A stretch of DNA of 64,000 nt from NCBI GenBank assembly GCA_009668945.1, contig SBEH01000003.1, forward strand, positions 99,437 to 163,436, read 5' to 3'. Each line of letters starts with the position of its first letter. The first letter of the stretch is position 1. The notes beneath the pieces were generated by a model. The model did not search any database. It saw only the letters and a program-made list of their open reading frames with translations, and was not told the origin of the DNA. The position numbers and the translations under genes are program-made. This DNA comes from Actinomycetota bacterium (GTDB lineage Bacteria > Actinomycetota > Coriobacteriia > Anaerosomatales > Anaerosomataceae). This document shows positions 40,501 through 48,341 of this stretch, piece by piece.

Positions 40501-41891
40501 CCGGGAATCTCACCGCCATCGACCGGCCCGGGAGCGGCTACGATGTCACCATGACCTACGGCACCGACAACGAGATCGAGTCCGCCACGACAGGCAGTGT
40601 GGAGACCACGTTCGCGCACGACGACTTCGGGCGCAGGACCTCCGCCAGCTCACCTGCCGGGGATGTCTCCTACACCTGGGACTCGCTCGGGAAGCTCACG
40701 AGAATCGCGAGTGAGGATGCCACCTCGACCTACCTCTACGGACCCTCAGGCATGCGCGAGCGTGTGGTGACAGAATCGGCAGAAGGCACCACCACGACCG
40801 ACTCGCTCTGGGCAGGAGGCCTGCTCCTAGCCGAGCACGACTCAGGCGGCACTCTCTACCGCTATCTCTACGGCCCCGACCGCCTCCCACTCGAACTCAT
40901 CGTGACGCCCCCAGGAGGCACGCCCGTCTCCTACGCGTTCCAGTGCGATGCGTCTGGTTCCGTGATCGGTCTCACCGACAGCGCAGGCACCCTGGTCGCG
41001 ACCTACTCCTACGATCCCTGGGGCGCACTCCTCACCCAGGGCGGCACGAACCCGGTACTCGCCGAGCGCAACCCGCTCCGCTACCGCGCCTACTACTACG
41101 ACACAGCCACTTCCCTCTACTACCTCCCGGCCCGCTACTACGACCCGGGAACCATGCGGTTCCTGAGTCCCGATCCAGCGGCACCTTCTGCCGGAGACCC
41201 GCTCAGCTTGAACCGCTACGCGTACTGCGTGGGGGATCCGGTGAACGCGAGTGATCCGAGCGGGGCGATCACTGACTGGGACGCAGACGGCCAGGTTGAC
41301 GGTCATGACAGCAGTCAGCACGCAGCGAGGCATAGTGGCAACGGCAAGCTTCGCCGCCTCTTTGGGGCGCGCGCCGAGAGGCGCTACTACCAGAGCATGC
41401 TCTCGAGCAACGGAGTATCCTCCGCGCGGGCACTGGTCGCCTCATCGTTGCTCGTCGCAGCTGTGGTCAGCGAAGCGGGTGCATGGGCCGACTCAAAGGG
41501 ATTCAGCGAGTACTACATCGACATGTCGGTGACGGGCTCACACTGGGGAGCGGGTGGAACCGTTGGCCTTATGGGCGGGCGGGTCCTGAACTACCGTGGA
41601 GGGGAGGTCACGGATGCGCATACGTATGGCGGCGTCACAATTGGCATGCCGGGCGACAGTTGGAGCATCATGGTGGGAAAGGGACGCGTCGAGCCTGCTC
41701 GGAGGTACATCGAATTCGCAGTAGGCGCTCGAGTCGCTGGTGCCTGGGGATTCCGGTCCGACAACGACAGGTCTGCGCCGTGGCAATTGGGTGCGATGGC
41801 CGATCATGCTGCAGCAAACGACTACTTGCAGTTCGGGGTGTGTCAAGCGAGCCCGTCAGCCGCGGTCTCCTGGTTCTACGTGCTGCCGTGA
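34596..41891 (+). CDS. Giant secreted RHS/YD-repeat protein with DNRLRE and discoidin-like domains
   Basis: About 2431 residues. A signal peptide (~1-34, ending ATAAPPP) is followed by a DNRLRE domain (~287-450, VADSFVTNAYPSSNYG), a jelly-roll carbohydrate-binding-like region (~648-808, NPGFEQGSG), an F5/8-type-C (discoidin) domain (~846-981), YD repeats (~998-1295), two more jelly-roll regions (~1299-1605, KNGSFETN), many YD repeats (~1608-2135), and the RHS core end RARYYDP-type motif (ARYYDPGTMRFLSPDP), RYAYCVGDPVNASDPSG. The ~208-residue C-terminal tip after SDPSG is Gly/Ala-rich and matches no toxin I know. Such proteins act as contact-dependent toxins or wall-bound adhesins. The start may instead be the ATG at 34581. 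A small membrane gene follows. Confidence 0.85.
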   Translation: MRHGLLGGVRRVCAGTLCLALTAQLIAIAPATAAPPPREVLSRRTAHSRVFDMGDGTYKFESFSEPIHYEDESTGAFEVIDSDLVRATDPARTGWRNKANAFSVNLPERLGSEWASIESSAATVAFRPARTLALADPASTNSATATPNAVRSEKLSYASAFGPGVTLEYESRADGLKETIILDKYRGKNVFAFDLDTGNLSPRIEDDGGIGLYSAESTAPVLKIAAPYMEDASRDAAGEPQRSDDVSYMLVPQGGMWRLVVAADAKWLCSPERVYPVEIDPTFYTLGFGTVADSFVTNAYPSSNYGTSTELKVGYYPGAGENYSYVMPDLSLLMSLRQQASVQVITANMNLYCSHRYNYASGPIAYGAINGAWSEGGLTWNNQPYATYYSQGTATYRQRTRFDITPLAQTWMDTGVANGIAFWAPVGGQVGHWTKFASRETGANGPVFECAFTTRPKVVCQAGGDTATSGAPRITWTRDDFMYSIAGDPFTSQPQLSANVQIRRLGETAVLHAKSVTGAGTVCVPDVTLAPGRYFARVQVVTDVTGTGRTSTSDWSAWAPFTVAPLSSGSDGAGIEGYRASDTAGGATVDLATGRLLLSRTDMAYQGLGGVLGAGFVYDSSVTTDTAGVGTGWRVGVPALGFDDQKAPNPGFEQGSGTACPSDWIPSDPAYVSRSATYRNGSYSLKLSRPAGSYGAAVAYSSSTPAEDLAVVPGQRLDATAWARTEGFARYTAAGGVFAQIAYFDEYGTLLSAPCSSVLYEATTPVGVGWRKVALASVAPAGAAKARLILAMTNSCGSVYFDDVYFASGQMAFTDSDGTSRDLAQAGGGTYERDPLSGTLALARRNLARGIVPTLAGTGGSTGASTDGNYAMTTGSGFDYVFNGTDVSLTYDLGEARVLSEARLLLWDGGEVGEASPREHSYKLQYASAAAGPYADIADVGIVTGARSWQTHYFAPVSARYFRIVAVGSTSGAFCLCELELPQTTISESPVAFDAGRRVTGIADTSGNLIRYTYQTDGDLLSCSDSQGRMAGLVWEGEELASLDFTGVGSASGTAVPEAGIVAYERAGAELRVKRKRADGTYVTLATYTYTSGRITGVTDADGISAEIAYEGGRVHSITRSSEATPTVTHYEYGVADQVTITTSGGEDSVSRRVEFDPDLGCQVTAVTADPGGEALTTTFSYDSYGHLASVTSGSASDGTLRTDTYTSDAHGNVIESIANSAGTGDLKLTTSATYTNDRVASTTDAKGNVSNRMYDAKWRPISSTVAVTNATDSGTSITEEYYDTYGNVLSGEIPGSTVANLLKNGSFETNVLLGGTGWTLYGDVRCVGAPSGQPNLGYLMVKGGDGTPWIESDPVSVIPGEAYIASAWSTSGGRIGLSEYGAAGQWLRRITLASPPPGDGLTLLPVSALYVPPAGVASVRFEIGLEGGAVFDNARLERANAAGATSFIDNDSVERLGANGVPEAWNRYYGADDVADSVVVGTERALRLLGGSGATGTPWWESAPVPVTAGQDKRFSVSVASDGLTPATGAWTGVQVVFFTDYGCNWDTAVRVNLTGAKPISGTTSWATYSSVIKVPANMHWVKVCPQIGLASGALYADHMTMEQVTAREQYGYDGSHTYRTSTTQLSGAKTGASFDSRGRATQVTHTNPGASTASVETTRSFDGLDRLTGATTAPASNLGITAAFTYTPAGRLASVTDPLARVTSIEYLEGRIASVTSPSGRTTAMTYDGLGRLAATTAPYRETETPRTLLEYAYDSVGRLASTTFYAPDGSVAATQSVTLDDLSRPVAVTWSGPEAQGSVATTYDALGRTAAVSSTGPAGTATLTSTYDKASLPLTTSFTAFGLPQVTTTNTFAKTGQWQTTSTAGSQQWSFTFGADSTFRRAASALSSRALLYNTALQLERVRLGSGTFSADESITRDGYGRIASDTIDASASALDSTQSFSYDPAGRLVSWSLNGTPTTYIHDAAGNLTAIDRPGSGYDVTMTYGTDNEIESATTGSVETTFAHDDFGRRTSASSPAGDVSYTWDSLGKLTRIASEDATSTYLYGPSGMRERVVTESAEGTTTTDSLWAGGLLLAEHDSGGTLYRYLYGPDRLPLELIVTPPGGTPVSYAFQCDASGSVIGLTDSAGTLVATYSYDPWGALLTQGGTNPVLAERNPLRYRAYYYDTATSLYYLPARYYDPGTMRFLSPDPAAPSAGDPLSLNRYAYCVGDPVNASDPSGAITDWDADGQVDGHDSSQHAARHSGNGKLRRLFGARAERRYYQSMLSSNGVSSARALVASSLLVAAVVSEAGAWADSKGFSEYYIDMSVTGSHWGAGGTVGLMGGRVLNYRGGEVTDAHTYGGVTIGMPGDSWSIMVGKGRVEPARRYIEFAVGARVAGAWGFRSDNDRSAPWQLGAMADHAAANDYLQFGVCQASPSAAVSWFYVLP

Positions 41892-41893
41892 GA

Positions 41894-42106
41894 ATGGGGG
41901 GCCAGGTGGAACACTACTTCGCAATCGCCCTCGGTGCGGTAATGATCTTGGGCGCGGAGTGGGGAGTGAGGACGCGCAACACAATGCAGCGGCTGGACAT
42001 GGAAGAGAAGGCCATCATGACGACGGTGAGGATCATTCGTCTGATTGGTGTGGTGCTACTGGTTGTTGGCCTGGGAATCACAGGCAGATTGCTCAGTGCA
42101 TCCTGA
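41894..42106 (+). CDS. Small two-helix membrane protein next to the RHS gene
   Basis: A 70-residue protein starting 2 bp after the RHS stop. Two hydrophobic segments (around 8-20 and 48-64, the second IRLIGVVLLVVGLGITG) flank a charged middle (EWGVRTRNTMQRLDMEEKA). The start may be ATG 41894 or GTG 41906; the G-rich run at 41895-41901 would serve the latter. Small genes directly after RHS tips often encode immunity proteins, so that is the leading guess, but nothing in the sequence proves it. Confidence 0.55.
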   Translation: MGGQVEHYFAIALGAVMILGAEWGVRTRNTMQRLDMEEKAIMTTVRIIRLIGVVLLVVGLGITGRLLSAS

Positions 42107-42403
42107 GGTCCGGCCACGACTCAGGCGGCACCTTAGAAGCTGGTGCGCACCTTGGGCCTGATGTGGTATGAGGGCAGCCCAGAAGCGCACGAGGGACTGG
42201 TGGAACTCCTGGATGATCCAGGCGCCGCCTATACTGCAGCATGCCTCCTGGCTGCAGCCGGAGACCCGGCCGGGGCGGTGGTCTTCCGACAGGTGGCCGA
42301 GACAGGCCGCGCTCCCGGCGCGCCGGAAGAGTCACTCGGGGATGCACAGGAGGCGCGACGCTTGCTGACGGAGTTGGGGTTGGACCAGGCGACGGCCTCC
42401 CAG
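42107..42403 (+). pseudogene. Possible RHS cassette remnant and broken ORF
   Basis: A 297-bp stretch without a convincing intact gene. At 42115-42131 it holds a 17-base exact copy of RHS core sequence (also at 40836-40852), coding HDSGGTL in one frame. From GTG 42143 a different open frame gives a helical, HEAT-like peptide (LVELLDDPGAAYTAACLLAA) that then runs into the antisense of the next gene. This looks like debris of a displaced RHS tip and immunity cassette; the match could also be chance in a repeat-rich, biased sequence. Confidence 0.3.
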
Positions 42404-43627
42404 CTACCCCCGCCCGATCTCCTCCACCAGCGCTACGACCCGTTCGGCCTGCTGGTTGCGTCCGAAGCACTCCTCGGCAAGCGTGCGTGCGGCCTCGCCC
42501 ATCTTCTTGGCGGCTGCGCGGTCATCCGCCAGCCGCTCGACAGCGTCTGCGAGCGCCGCGCCGTCGCCCACCGGCACGTACACGCCAGCGCCGTTCTCCT
42601 CCACGAGCTCGCGCGTCCACCCCGGCTGATTCACGATCACCGGCTTGCCGGTGGCAAGCGCATCGAAGAACTTGTTCGGCGAGTTGGTAGCGAGGATCGG
42701 CACGTCGCCGAAGAGGGTCAGCAGCGCATCGCACGTGCGCAGGAGCTCCGGCACCTCGGCCTTCGGGATCGGGCCAAGCGTGAGCACGTTGCCGAGGTCT
42801 TCGGTCATCTCGCGAAGCACCGGTAGGCGCTTGCCGTCACCCGCGATCACGAACACGATGTCGTGACGGCCGCGCTCCTCGAGGATGCGCGCGGCTTGTG
42901 GAACCTGCTCCTCCACGGCGTTCGACGGACCGATTGCGCCGGCGTAGCCCACGACGAACCGCTTCGCGAGGCCGTAGCGCTGCACCTCGGCTCTGCTCTT
43001 GCGGCCGGGACAGAAGACCTCGAGGTGCGAGAAGTTCGGGATCATGTGGACGCGTGCCGGGCTTGTGCCCTCGGCCACAACACCTTCGGCCATGCCGGGG
43101 GAGACCGGCACCACCGCTGCGGCCTTGCGGTAGGCGAGACGTTCGAGGCGCTTGGCGAGCCATGCCACGAGTCCGCGTCGGCTGATGGCGCCCATCTGGA
43201 TCGCGGCTTCGGGCCAGAGGTCCTGGACCTCGAAGATCATCGGGACGCGCCTGATGGAGGAAACGGCCAGGCCCGGCACCGCGACCGTGATCGGCGTGGA
43301 GGAGGCGTACACGACGTCCGGCTTCGGCACGCGCAGCGCCACCCACACCGAGCCGAACATGAACGCCGCGAACGAGGCGATGCGGCGCAGGTTCGACATG
43401 TAGTTGGAGTAGGGCACGCGTACCGAGCGGATCTGGATGCCGTCGATCTCGCCGCGTCCGAAGAAGCGCTTCGCGTACTCGTCGGGCAGGCGCGACGTGC
43501 TCGTGAGCATCGTGACCTCGTGCCCGGCTTCGACGAGCGCTTTCGCGAACTCGTAGGAGCGCGTCAGGCCGAGTGAGGACTCGGAGGTGGCGAAGAACTG
43601 GTAGATGTACAGGATGCGCACGGGCAT
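42404..43627 (-). CDS. Glycosyltransferase family 4 (GT-B), WcaI-like
   Basis: A 407-residue GT-B enzyme that transfers a sugar from a nucleotide donor to a lipid-linked glycan. Its N-terminus MPVRILYIYQFF and the phrase GLTRSYEFAKALVEAGHEVTM are typical of the group. The C-terminal domain has VGYAGAIGPSNAVEEQ, DALLTLFGDVPI, and SPNKFFDALATGKPVI, the donor-binding site. I set the start at 43627; a longer frame upstream lacks conserved sequence. It is divergent from the next glycosyltransferase, with a 102-bp shared promoter region. Confidence 0.88.
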   Translation of the reverse strand: MPVRILYIYQFFATSESSLGLTRSYEFAKALVEAGHEVTMLTSTSRLPDEYAKRFFGRGEIDGIQIRSVRVPYSNYMSNLRRIASFAAFMFGSVWVALRVPKPDVVYASSTPITVAVPGLAVSSIRRVPMIFEVQDLWPEAAIQMGAISRRGLVAWLAKRLERLAYRKAAAVVPVSPGMAEGVVAEGTSPARVHMIPNFSHLEVFCPGRKSRAEVQRYGLAKRFVVGYAGAIGPSNAVEEQVPQAARILEERGRHDIVFVIAGDGKRLPVLREMTEDLGNVLTLGPIPKAEVPELLRTCDALLTLFGDVPILATNSPNKFFDALATGKPVIVNQPGWTRELVEENGAGVYVPVGDGAALADAVERLADDRAAAKKMGEAARTLAEECFGRNQQAERVVALVEEIGRG

Positions 43628-43654
43628 CGCTTTCTGCGGAGCGACCAGGGCGGA

Positions 43655-43663
43655 TGCTATCCT
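43655..43663 (+). promoter_or_regulatory. Extended -10 for the GT4 gene at 43730
   Basis: TGCTATCCT gives an extended -10 pointing right, with transcription expected near 43670. It lies in the divergent gap between two glycosyltransferases. Confidence 0.5.
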
Positions 43664-43729
43664 ACCACGGAGAATCGGCGCTTCCGGCTGCCTGGCGGCC
43701 GTGGTGCGCCCGGGACGCGAGGGCGGGCG

Positions 43730-44860
43730 ATGAGCGCGGAGCTGCGGGATCCGGTGATCTGCCACGTGACGTCGGTGAACATCCCCACCGACGGCCGGAT
43801 CCTCTATCACGAGTGCCGCTCGCTCGCCAGGCGCTGGCGCACGGTGCTCGTTTGCCGCGACAACAGCGAGCCGCGCACGCTCGAGGGCGTCGAGATCGTG
43901 ACCGCGCCCAAACGCGGCGGACGGCTTCGGCGGTGGGCCGAGGTGCGCCGCGTCGTTGCCCTCGCGGAGGCGCAGAACGCCGACCTCTACCACTTCCACA
44001 ACGTCGAGCTACTGCCTGCGATGGCCCGCTTCGCGCGGCGCGCGGGTGTGCCGGTCGTGTATGACTCGCACGAGCACCATCCCGACGCGATGCTCACCAA
44101 GACGTACATCCCGGCGCCGCTCCGGCGGCTCGTCGCATGGTGGGTGGACCGCACCGAGCGCCGGCTCGCGCCGCGCTTCGACGCCGTGGTTGTGGCCGAC
44201 GAGGCGCTCGAGCGCCGCTACACCGCACTCGGCGTCAGACGCGTGGTGCGACTCGACAACTTCCCGCCGCTCGATCTGTTCCCGCGTGCCGAACACGCGG
44301 TACCCGAGCGCTCCACGCTGCTCTACGTCGGCTCGATCTCGGCGGTGCGCGGCTTCGACGACATGCTCGAGTGCATCCGCCTCGTCCGCGCCGAGCTGCC
44401 CGAGGCGCGACTGCGGATCGTCGGGACGCCCACCGAGGAGGTGGCGGCGCGGCTGGCCGAGGTGGACGCGGAGGCCGTGGAGTTCGTACCGCCGGTGCCG
44501 TACGGCGAGATCGCCGCGGTGATGCAGGGCGCGAGCGTGGGACTCTCGCTGCTGCACGACATTCCGAAGTTCCGGAAGAACGTGCCCACGAAAGTGTTCG
44601 ACTACATGGCTGCCTGCATCCCGTACGTCTCCACGGACCTCACGCCCGTGCGCGTGCTCACCGGGGGCGTGGGCGGTGCGCTCGTGCCGCCGGGAGACCC
44701 GGCTGCGGCCGCGCGCGCCGCACTCGCGTTCCTGCGCGATCCTGGGGCGGCGGGCGCCGCGGCACTCGAAGGGCGCGCGCTCGTGGAGGAGCGTCTGAAC
44801 TGGGACGCGCTCGTGCCGCGGCTCTTTGCGCTGTACGAGGAGCTGCTGGCAGCGCGGTAG
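43730..44860 (+). CDS. Glycosyltransferase family 4
   Basis: A 376-residue GT-B glycosyltransferase. The N-terminal acceptor domain contains HVTSVNIPTDGRILYHECRS and DLYHFHNVELLP, followed by VVYDSHEHHPDAML. The C-terminal donor domain has LLYVGSISAVRGFDDMLE and KVFDYMAACIPYVSTDL, the usual GT4 nucleotide-sugar site. Substrate is not predictable. Nearby flippase and polymerase genes place it in a surface-polysaccharide locus. Confidence 0.87.
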   Translation: MSAELRDPVICHVTSVNIPTDGRILYHECRSLARRWRTVLVCRDNSEPRTLEGVEIVTAPKRGGRLRRWAEVRRVVALAEAQNADLYHFHNVELLPAMARFARRAGVPVVYDSHEHHPDAMLTKTYIPAPLRRLVAWWVDRTERRLAPRFDAVVVADEALERRYTALGVRRVVRLDNFPPLDLFPRAEHAVPERSTLLYVGSISAVRGFDDMLECIRLVRAELPEARLRIVGTPTEEVAARLAEVDAEAVEFVPPVPYGEIAAVMQGASVGLSLLHDIPKFRKNVPTKVFDYMAACIPYVSTDLTPVRVLTGGVGGALVPPGDPAAAARAALAFLRDPGAAGAAALEGRALVEERLNWDALVPRLFALYEELLAAR

Positions 44861-44917
44861 GGCAGGCGCGCATCGCGCGTGCAGCGCGCTCATGCTCGCG
44901 AGGCGGAAGTCCGATGA

Positions 44918-44926
44918 TGGTAGAGT
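44918..44926 (+). promoter_or_regulatory. Possible extended -10 for the L,D-transpeptidase gene
   Basis: TGGTAGAGT stands 33 bp before the ATG at 44959, which itself has GGAGGG upstream. No clear -35. Confidence 0.35.
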
Positions 44927-44958
44927 TCAGACAGTAGGCCTGCGACGGAGGGTACGGC

Positions 44959-46656
44959 ATGCACCTTGCACGCGCGAGACGCGGCGTTCGTGGCACTTTG
45001 GTGCGGTGGGTCGGGCTCGTGTGCATTCTCGCGCTCGCCGTTCCGCTGCTCTCGGGCCTCCCGCCCGCTTCAGCTGCCCCGGTGCTCCACGAGCAGACCG
45101 ACGCGCGGTTCGCATTCTCCGGCGCCTGGCTCAGCTACTCGAGTCCCTCGCTCTCTGGCGGAAGCCATGCGTTCTCCAACAACGCCGGAGCCGGCGTGAC
45201 GCTTGCCTTTGTCGGCACGCGGCTCGATCTGGTCGGCATGAAGGGTCCGAAGTTCGGCATGCTTGCGGCCAGCGTGGACGGGGCTGCGGCCACCACGACC
45301 GACCTCTACAGCACCGACACGCTGTTCCAGCAGGTGGTCTACACCACGGGTGATCTGCCCGCCGGTCTCCACGTCGTGCGCTTCTCGCCGACCGGCACCA
45401 AGAACGCCGCCGCGAGTGACGCCTACGTGAGCGTTGACGCGGTGGTCGTCGAGGGCACGCTCACGGGCACGCCTGCCGAGCAGACGGACACCCGCATCGT
45501 GCGGCGAGGCAGCTGGGCCACGTACAGCGCTGCCGGCCTCTCCGGCGGCAGCCACATGTTCTCGAACACCGCCGGAACCGAGTACGCGATCGCGTTCACC
45601 GGCACGAGATTGGATCTCGTCGGCATGGTCGGGCCGAAGTTCGGCATCGCTGCCGTCTCGGTGGACGGTGCGGCGCCGGTCGACGTCGACTTCTACGCGT
45701 CCGCCTCGGCGATGCGACAGCTCGTCTGGTCCACCGGTGACCTTGCGCCGGGCGCGCACACGGTCCGGGTCTCGCACACGGGCCGACGAAACGCGTCCGC
45801 GACAGACACATACGTGGGTCTTGATGCCGCGCTCGTCACGGGCACACTCACGCAGGCGGTCATGCGCTACGAGGAGACCGAGCCCCGGTTCGGCTCGGCG
45901 GGCCAGCTCTCCGAGGCATGGTCGAGCGCGTTCTCCGGCGGCAGATACGTCTGGGCCGGACCTGCGTGGGGCGCCGTGGCAGTGTCGTTCGTGGGCAACC
46001 GGCTTGACTGGATCGGCATCACCGGCCCGCAGTTCGGCATCGCCTCGGTCTCCATCGACGGGAACACCGTCGGGCAGGTGGATCTCTACAGCCCCTCCGT
46101 GCAGACGCGGCGGACCGTATACAGCACGGGCGAGCTCGCGTGGGGGCTACACACCGTCGTGATCGGCTGGTCGGGCCAGAAGAACCCTGCGGCCACCGGC
46201 ACGTACATCTCCTACGACGCGTTCGACATCGGCGGCGAGCCTGTGCAGGCATCTCCGCCGGTGCAGCCGGTCTTTCTGACGTTCAACTACCCCTGGGACC
46301 GCTACATCGTCGTCGACAAGAGCGACCTGCGAATCTACTACGTCGTCAACGGCGCGCTTGCGGCGAGCTACCCGTGTGCGACCGGCAAGCCGAGTACGCC
46401 GACGCCGAACGGGACCTGGCGCATCGGCGCGAAGTACTACACCGACCCCGGCAGCGTGTACGGACCGCGCAAGATGCGGCTCTTCCGCCAGTCGGGCAGC
46501 ACCTTCGTGTTCACCGCGTACAACATGCACGGCACCAACAACGACGCGAGCATCGGCACGTACGCCTCACACGGGTGCATCCGGATGCACAACTACGACG
46601 TGATCCCGTTCTTCGACATGGTGCCGCTCGGCACGATGGTGGTCACACGTCCGTAG
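44959..46656 (+). CDS. Secreted L,D-transpeptidase with three tandem beta-domains
   Basis: A 565-residue exported protein. After a signal peptide (~1-40, ending ASAAP) come three copies of a ~125-residue unit (~43-168, ~172-297, ~300-425). Each contains a LSGGSHxFSN-like strand, a GTRLDLVGMxGPKFG core, and a YxxxDAxxVxGTL end. Residues ~447-565 are a YkuD catalytic domain: YIVVDKSDLRIYYV, the His of NMHGTN and the active-site Cys (~540) in SHGCIRMHN. It should form 3-3 crosslinks or anchor proteins to peptidoglycan. The repeats look like all-beta binding modules, possibly for sugars. Confidence 0.9.
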   Translation: MHLARARRGVRGTLVRWVGLVCILALAVPLLSGLPPASAAPVLHEQTDARFAFSGAWLSYSSPSLSGGSHAFSNNAGAGVTLAFVGTRLDLVGMKGPKFGMLAASVDGAAATTTDLYSTDTLFQQVVYTTGDLPAGLHVVRFSPTGTKNAAASDAYVSVDAVVVEGTLTGTPAEQTDTRIVRRGSWATYSAAGLSGGSHMFSNTAGTEYAIAFTGTRLDLVGMVGPKFGIAAVSVDGAAPVDVDFYASASAMRQLVWSTGDLAPGAHTVRVSHTGRRNASATDTYVGLDAALVTGTLTQAVMRYEETEPRFGSAGQLSEAWSSAFSGGRYVWAGPAWGAVAVSFVGNRLDWIGITGPQFGIASVSIDGNTVGQVDLYSPSVQTRRTVYSTGELAWGLHTVVIGWSGQKNPAATGTYISYDAFDIGGEPVQASPPVQPVFLTFNYPWDRYIVVDKSDLRIYYVVNGALAASYPCATGKPSTPTPNGTWRIGAKYYTDPGSVYGPRKMRLFRQSGSTFVFTAYNMHGTNNDASIGTYASHGCIRMHNYDVIPFFDMVPLGTMVVTRP

Positions 46657-46687
46657 TGCCGGGCGCGTCAAGCGCCGGGCAGTGCCG

Positions 46688-48223
46688 CTAACGTTTCCGG
46701 CCGAGCCGCGCCCTCGCCGATGCCGCGAGCTCCCGCGCGAACGCGCGCTCGTCCGGGCGCACACCGCCGAGCGCTAGCAGCGCGAGCGCGTACACGGTGA
46801 CGCCCGCCGTCCCCTCGGCGAGGAGCGCCCACACCGTCTGCGGGAGCGCGAGCGTGACTCCCCAGACCGCGAGCGCCATCACGGCGGTGGCGCCCACGAC
46901 CGGCAGCAGCCCGCCCCACGGTACGTGCCACGTCATGTATGGCCGGCTCTGCAGCCAAGTGAGCGCCAGCAGCAGCAGGTAGGCGGCGGCCATGCTCCAG
47001 CCGGCCGCGACGTAGCCGTACCGCGGCACGAGCGCGATGTTGAGGGCGATGTTCAGTGCCGTGGCCACGAGCGTGTTCGCCATGATGCGCCTGGACTTCT
47101 TGTGGATCGTGAGGCCGGCCGAAGCGAGCTGGATCGCCCCCGCGAGCAGCGTGCCAGCAGCGATCACGCCGAGCACCGGGAACGCCTTGTGGTACTCGGG
47201 CGTGGTGAAGACGGCCATGAAGTCGTCGGCGATCACGGCGAGTCCGGCCAGAAGCGGCACGGTGGCGAGCGCAAAGTAGCGGGTGAACTGCGTCTGCATA
47301 CGCTCGGCGGTGCGCTGGCCGTGCTCCTCGTACGTCTTGATGAGCATCGGCAGCATGGTGAGCAGCAGCGGCAGCGTGGCGAGCTGGATGATCTTCTCGC
47401 CGAGGCCGTAGGCGATCGAGTAGAGGCCAACCTCGGACGCACCGCGCGCGGCCTCGATCACGAAGCGGTCGAGGAAGCCGAGTGCCCACACCGCGGCGCC
47501 AGCCGGCACCAGCGGCGCCGTGAAGGCGAAGAACTCGGAGACGGTCTCGCGGCGCACCGCGGCTGGGGCGAGCGAGCCCTCGCGCTCGATGCGCGCGAGC
47601 GCCCACGGGATCATCACGAAGCTGCCGGCGGCCACGCCGGCGAAGATGCCGGCGGCGCCCCAGTGGAAGAACCAGACGAAGACCACGGCGAGCGTGTTGG
47701 TGAGCAGCGTGGCGGTGATGGAGATGCGCGCGTAGTCCTTCGCAAGATTCGCAGCACGCAGTACCTCCATGAACACGAACAGGGTGTAGTTGCAGAAGAA
47801 GTACGCCACCGATATCGGCACCAGGCGCAGTACGAGCGGGTCGATGGCGCTTCGGCCCAGCCACGCCACGCCGATGATGATGGCTGCGGCGATCGCGAGC
47901 GCGGCGATCACCGACCACACCACCGTTGCCGTGTAGCTTCGGAGCGTCCCGGCCTTCTTGCTCGGCCAGTAGAAGCGCAGCGCCGCCGCGCTCACCGACT
48001 CGGCGGCGACGCGTGCGCCGAGTACTAGGAAGGCGTTGATCACGTGGAAGGCGCCGTAGTCGTCGGTGGCGATCGCACGCGTGAAGAGAGGCACCGTGAT
48101 GAGCGAAGTGAGCGCCGGTACGAAGCGCACCGGCAGATAGCGCGCCGCGTCGCTTCCGGCGAGCCGAAGGGCCGAACGGAGCGCGCCGGTCTCGCTGGAT
48201 CCGGCGGGCAGGTCCTCTGTCAC
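46688..48223 (-). CDS. Polysaccharide flippase (Wzx/MATE-like)
   Basis: A 511-residue integral membrane protein with 12-14 hydrophobic segments, of the oligosaccharide flippase (MOP) superfamily. It is expected to move undecaprenyl-linked repeat units outward. The N-terminal region contains FVPALTSLITVPLFTRAIAT and DYGAFHVINAFLVLG, typical of Wzx. The GTG start has GGAGGTCAC upstream on its strand. It converges with the L,D-transpeptidase gene. Confidence 0.88.
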   Translation of the reverse strand: MTEDLPAGSSETGALRSALRLAGSDAARYLPVRFVPALTSLITVPLFTRAIATDDYGAFHVINAFLVLGARVAAESVSAAALRFYWPSKKAGTLRSYTATVVWSVIAALAIAAAIIIGVAWLGRSAIDPLVLRLVPISVAYFFCNYTLFVFMEVLRAANLAKDYARISITATLLTNTLAVVFVWFFHWGAAGIFAGVAAGSFVMIPWALARIEREGSLAPAAVRRETVSEFFAFTAPLVPAGAAVWALGFLDRFVIEAARGASEVGLYSIAYGLGEKIIQLATLPLLLTMLPMLIKTYEEHGQRTAERMQTQFTRYFALATVPLLAGLAVIADDFMAVFTTPEYHKAFPVLGVIAAGTLLAGAIQLASAGLTIHKKSRRIMANTLVATALNIALNIALVPRYGYVAAGWSMAAAYLLLLALTWLQSRPYMTWHVPWGGLLPVVGATAVMALAVWGVTLALPQTVWALLAEGTAGVTVYALALLALGGVRPDERAFARELAASARARLGRKR

Positions 48224-48279
48224 GCGTGACCTCCAGGTATCGGCCCGGTGCCGGCGCGTCTGCCACGCCGTCGTGCCGA

Positions 48280-48288
48280 TGCTATGCT
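48280..48288 (+). promoter_or_regulatory. Extended -10 for the polymerase gene at 48342
   Basis: TGCTATGCT predicts a transcript start near 48295. Any translation start upstream of this is therefore unlikely, which favours the TTG at 48342. Confidence 0.5.
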
Positions 48289-48341
48289 ACCAGGTGGCCC
48301 GGCCGGCGCATCCGCCGGCCTCGATCGCACCAGGTGAGCCC

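Noticed and set aside
42404..42826. Continuation of the plus-strand frame from 42143 into the glycosyltransferase
   Set aside because: It reads the antisense of a well-supported GT4 gene; only the part before 42404 could be a real remnant.
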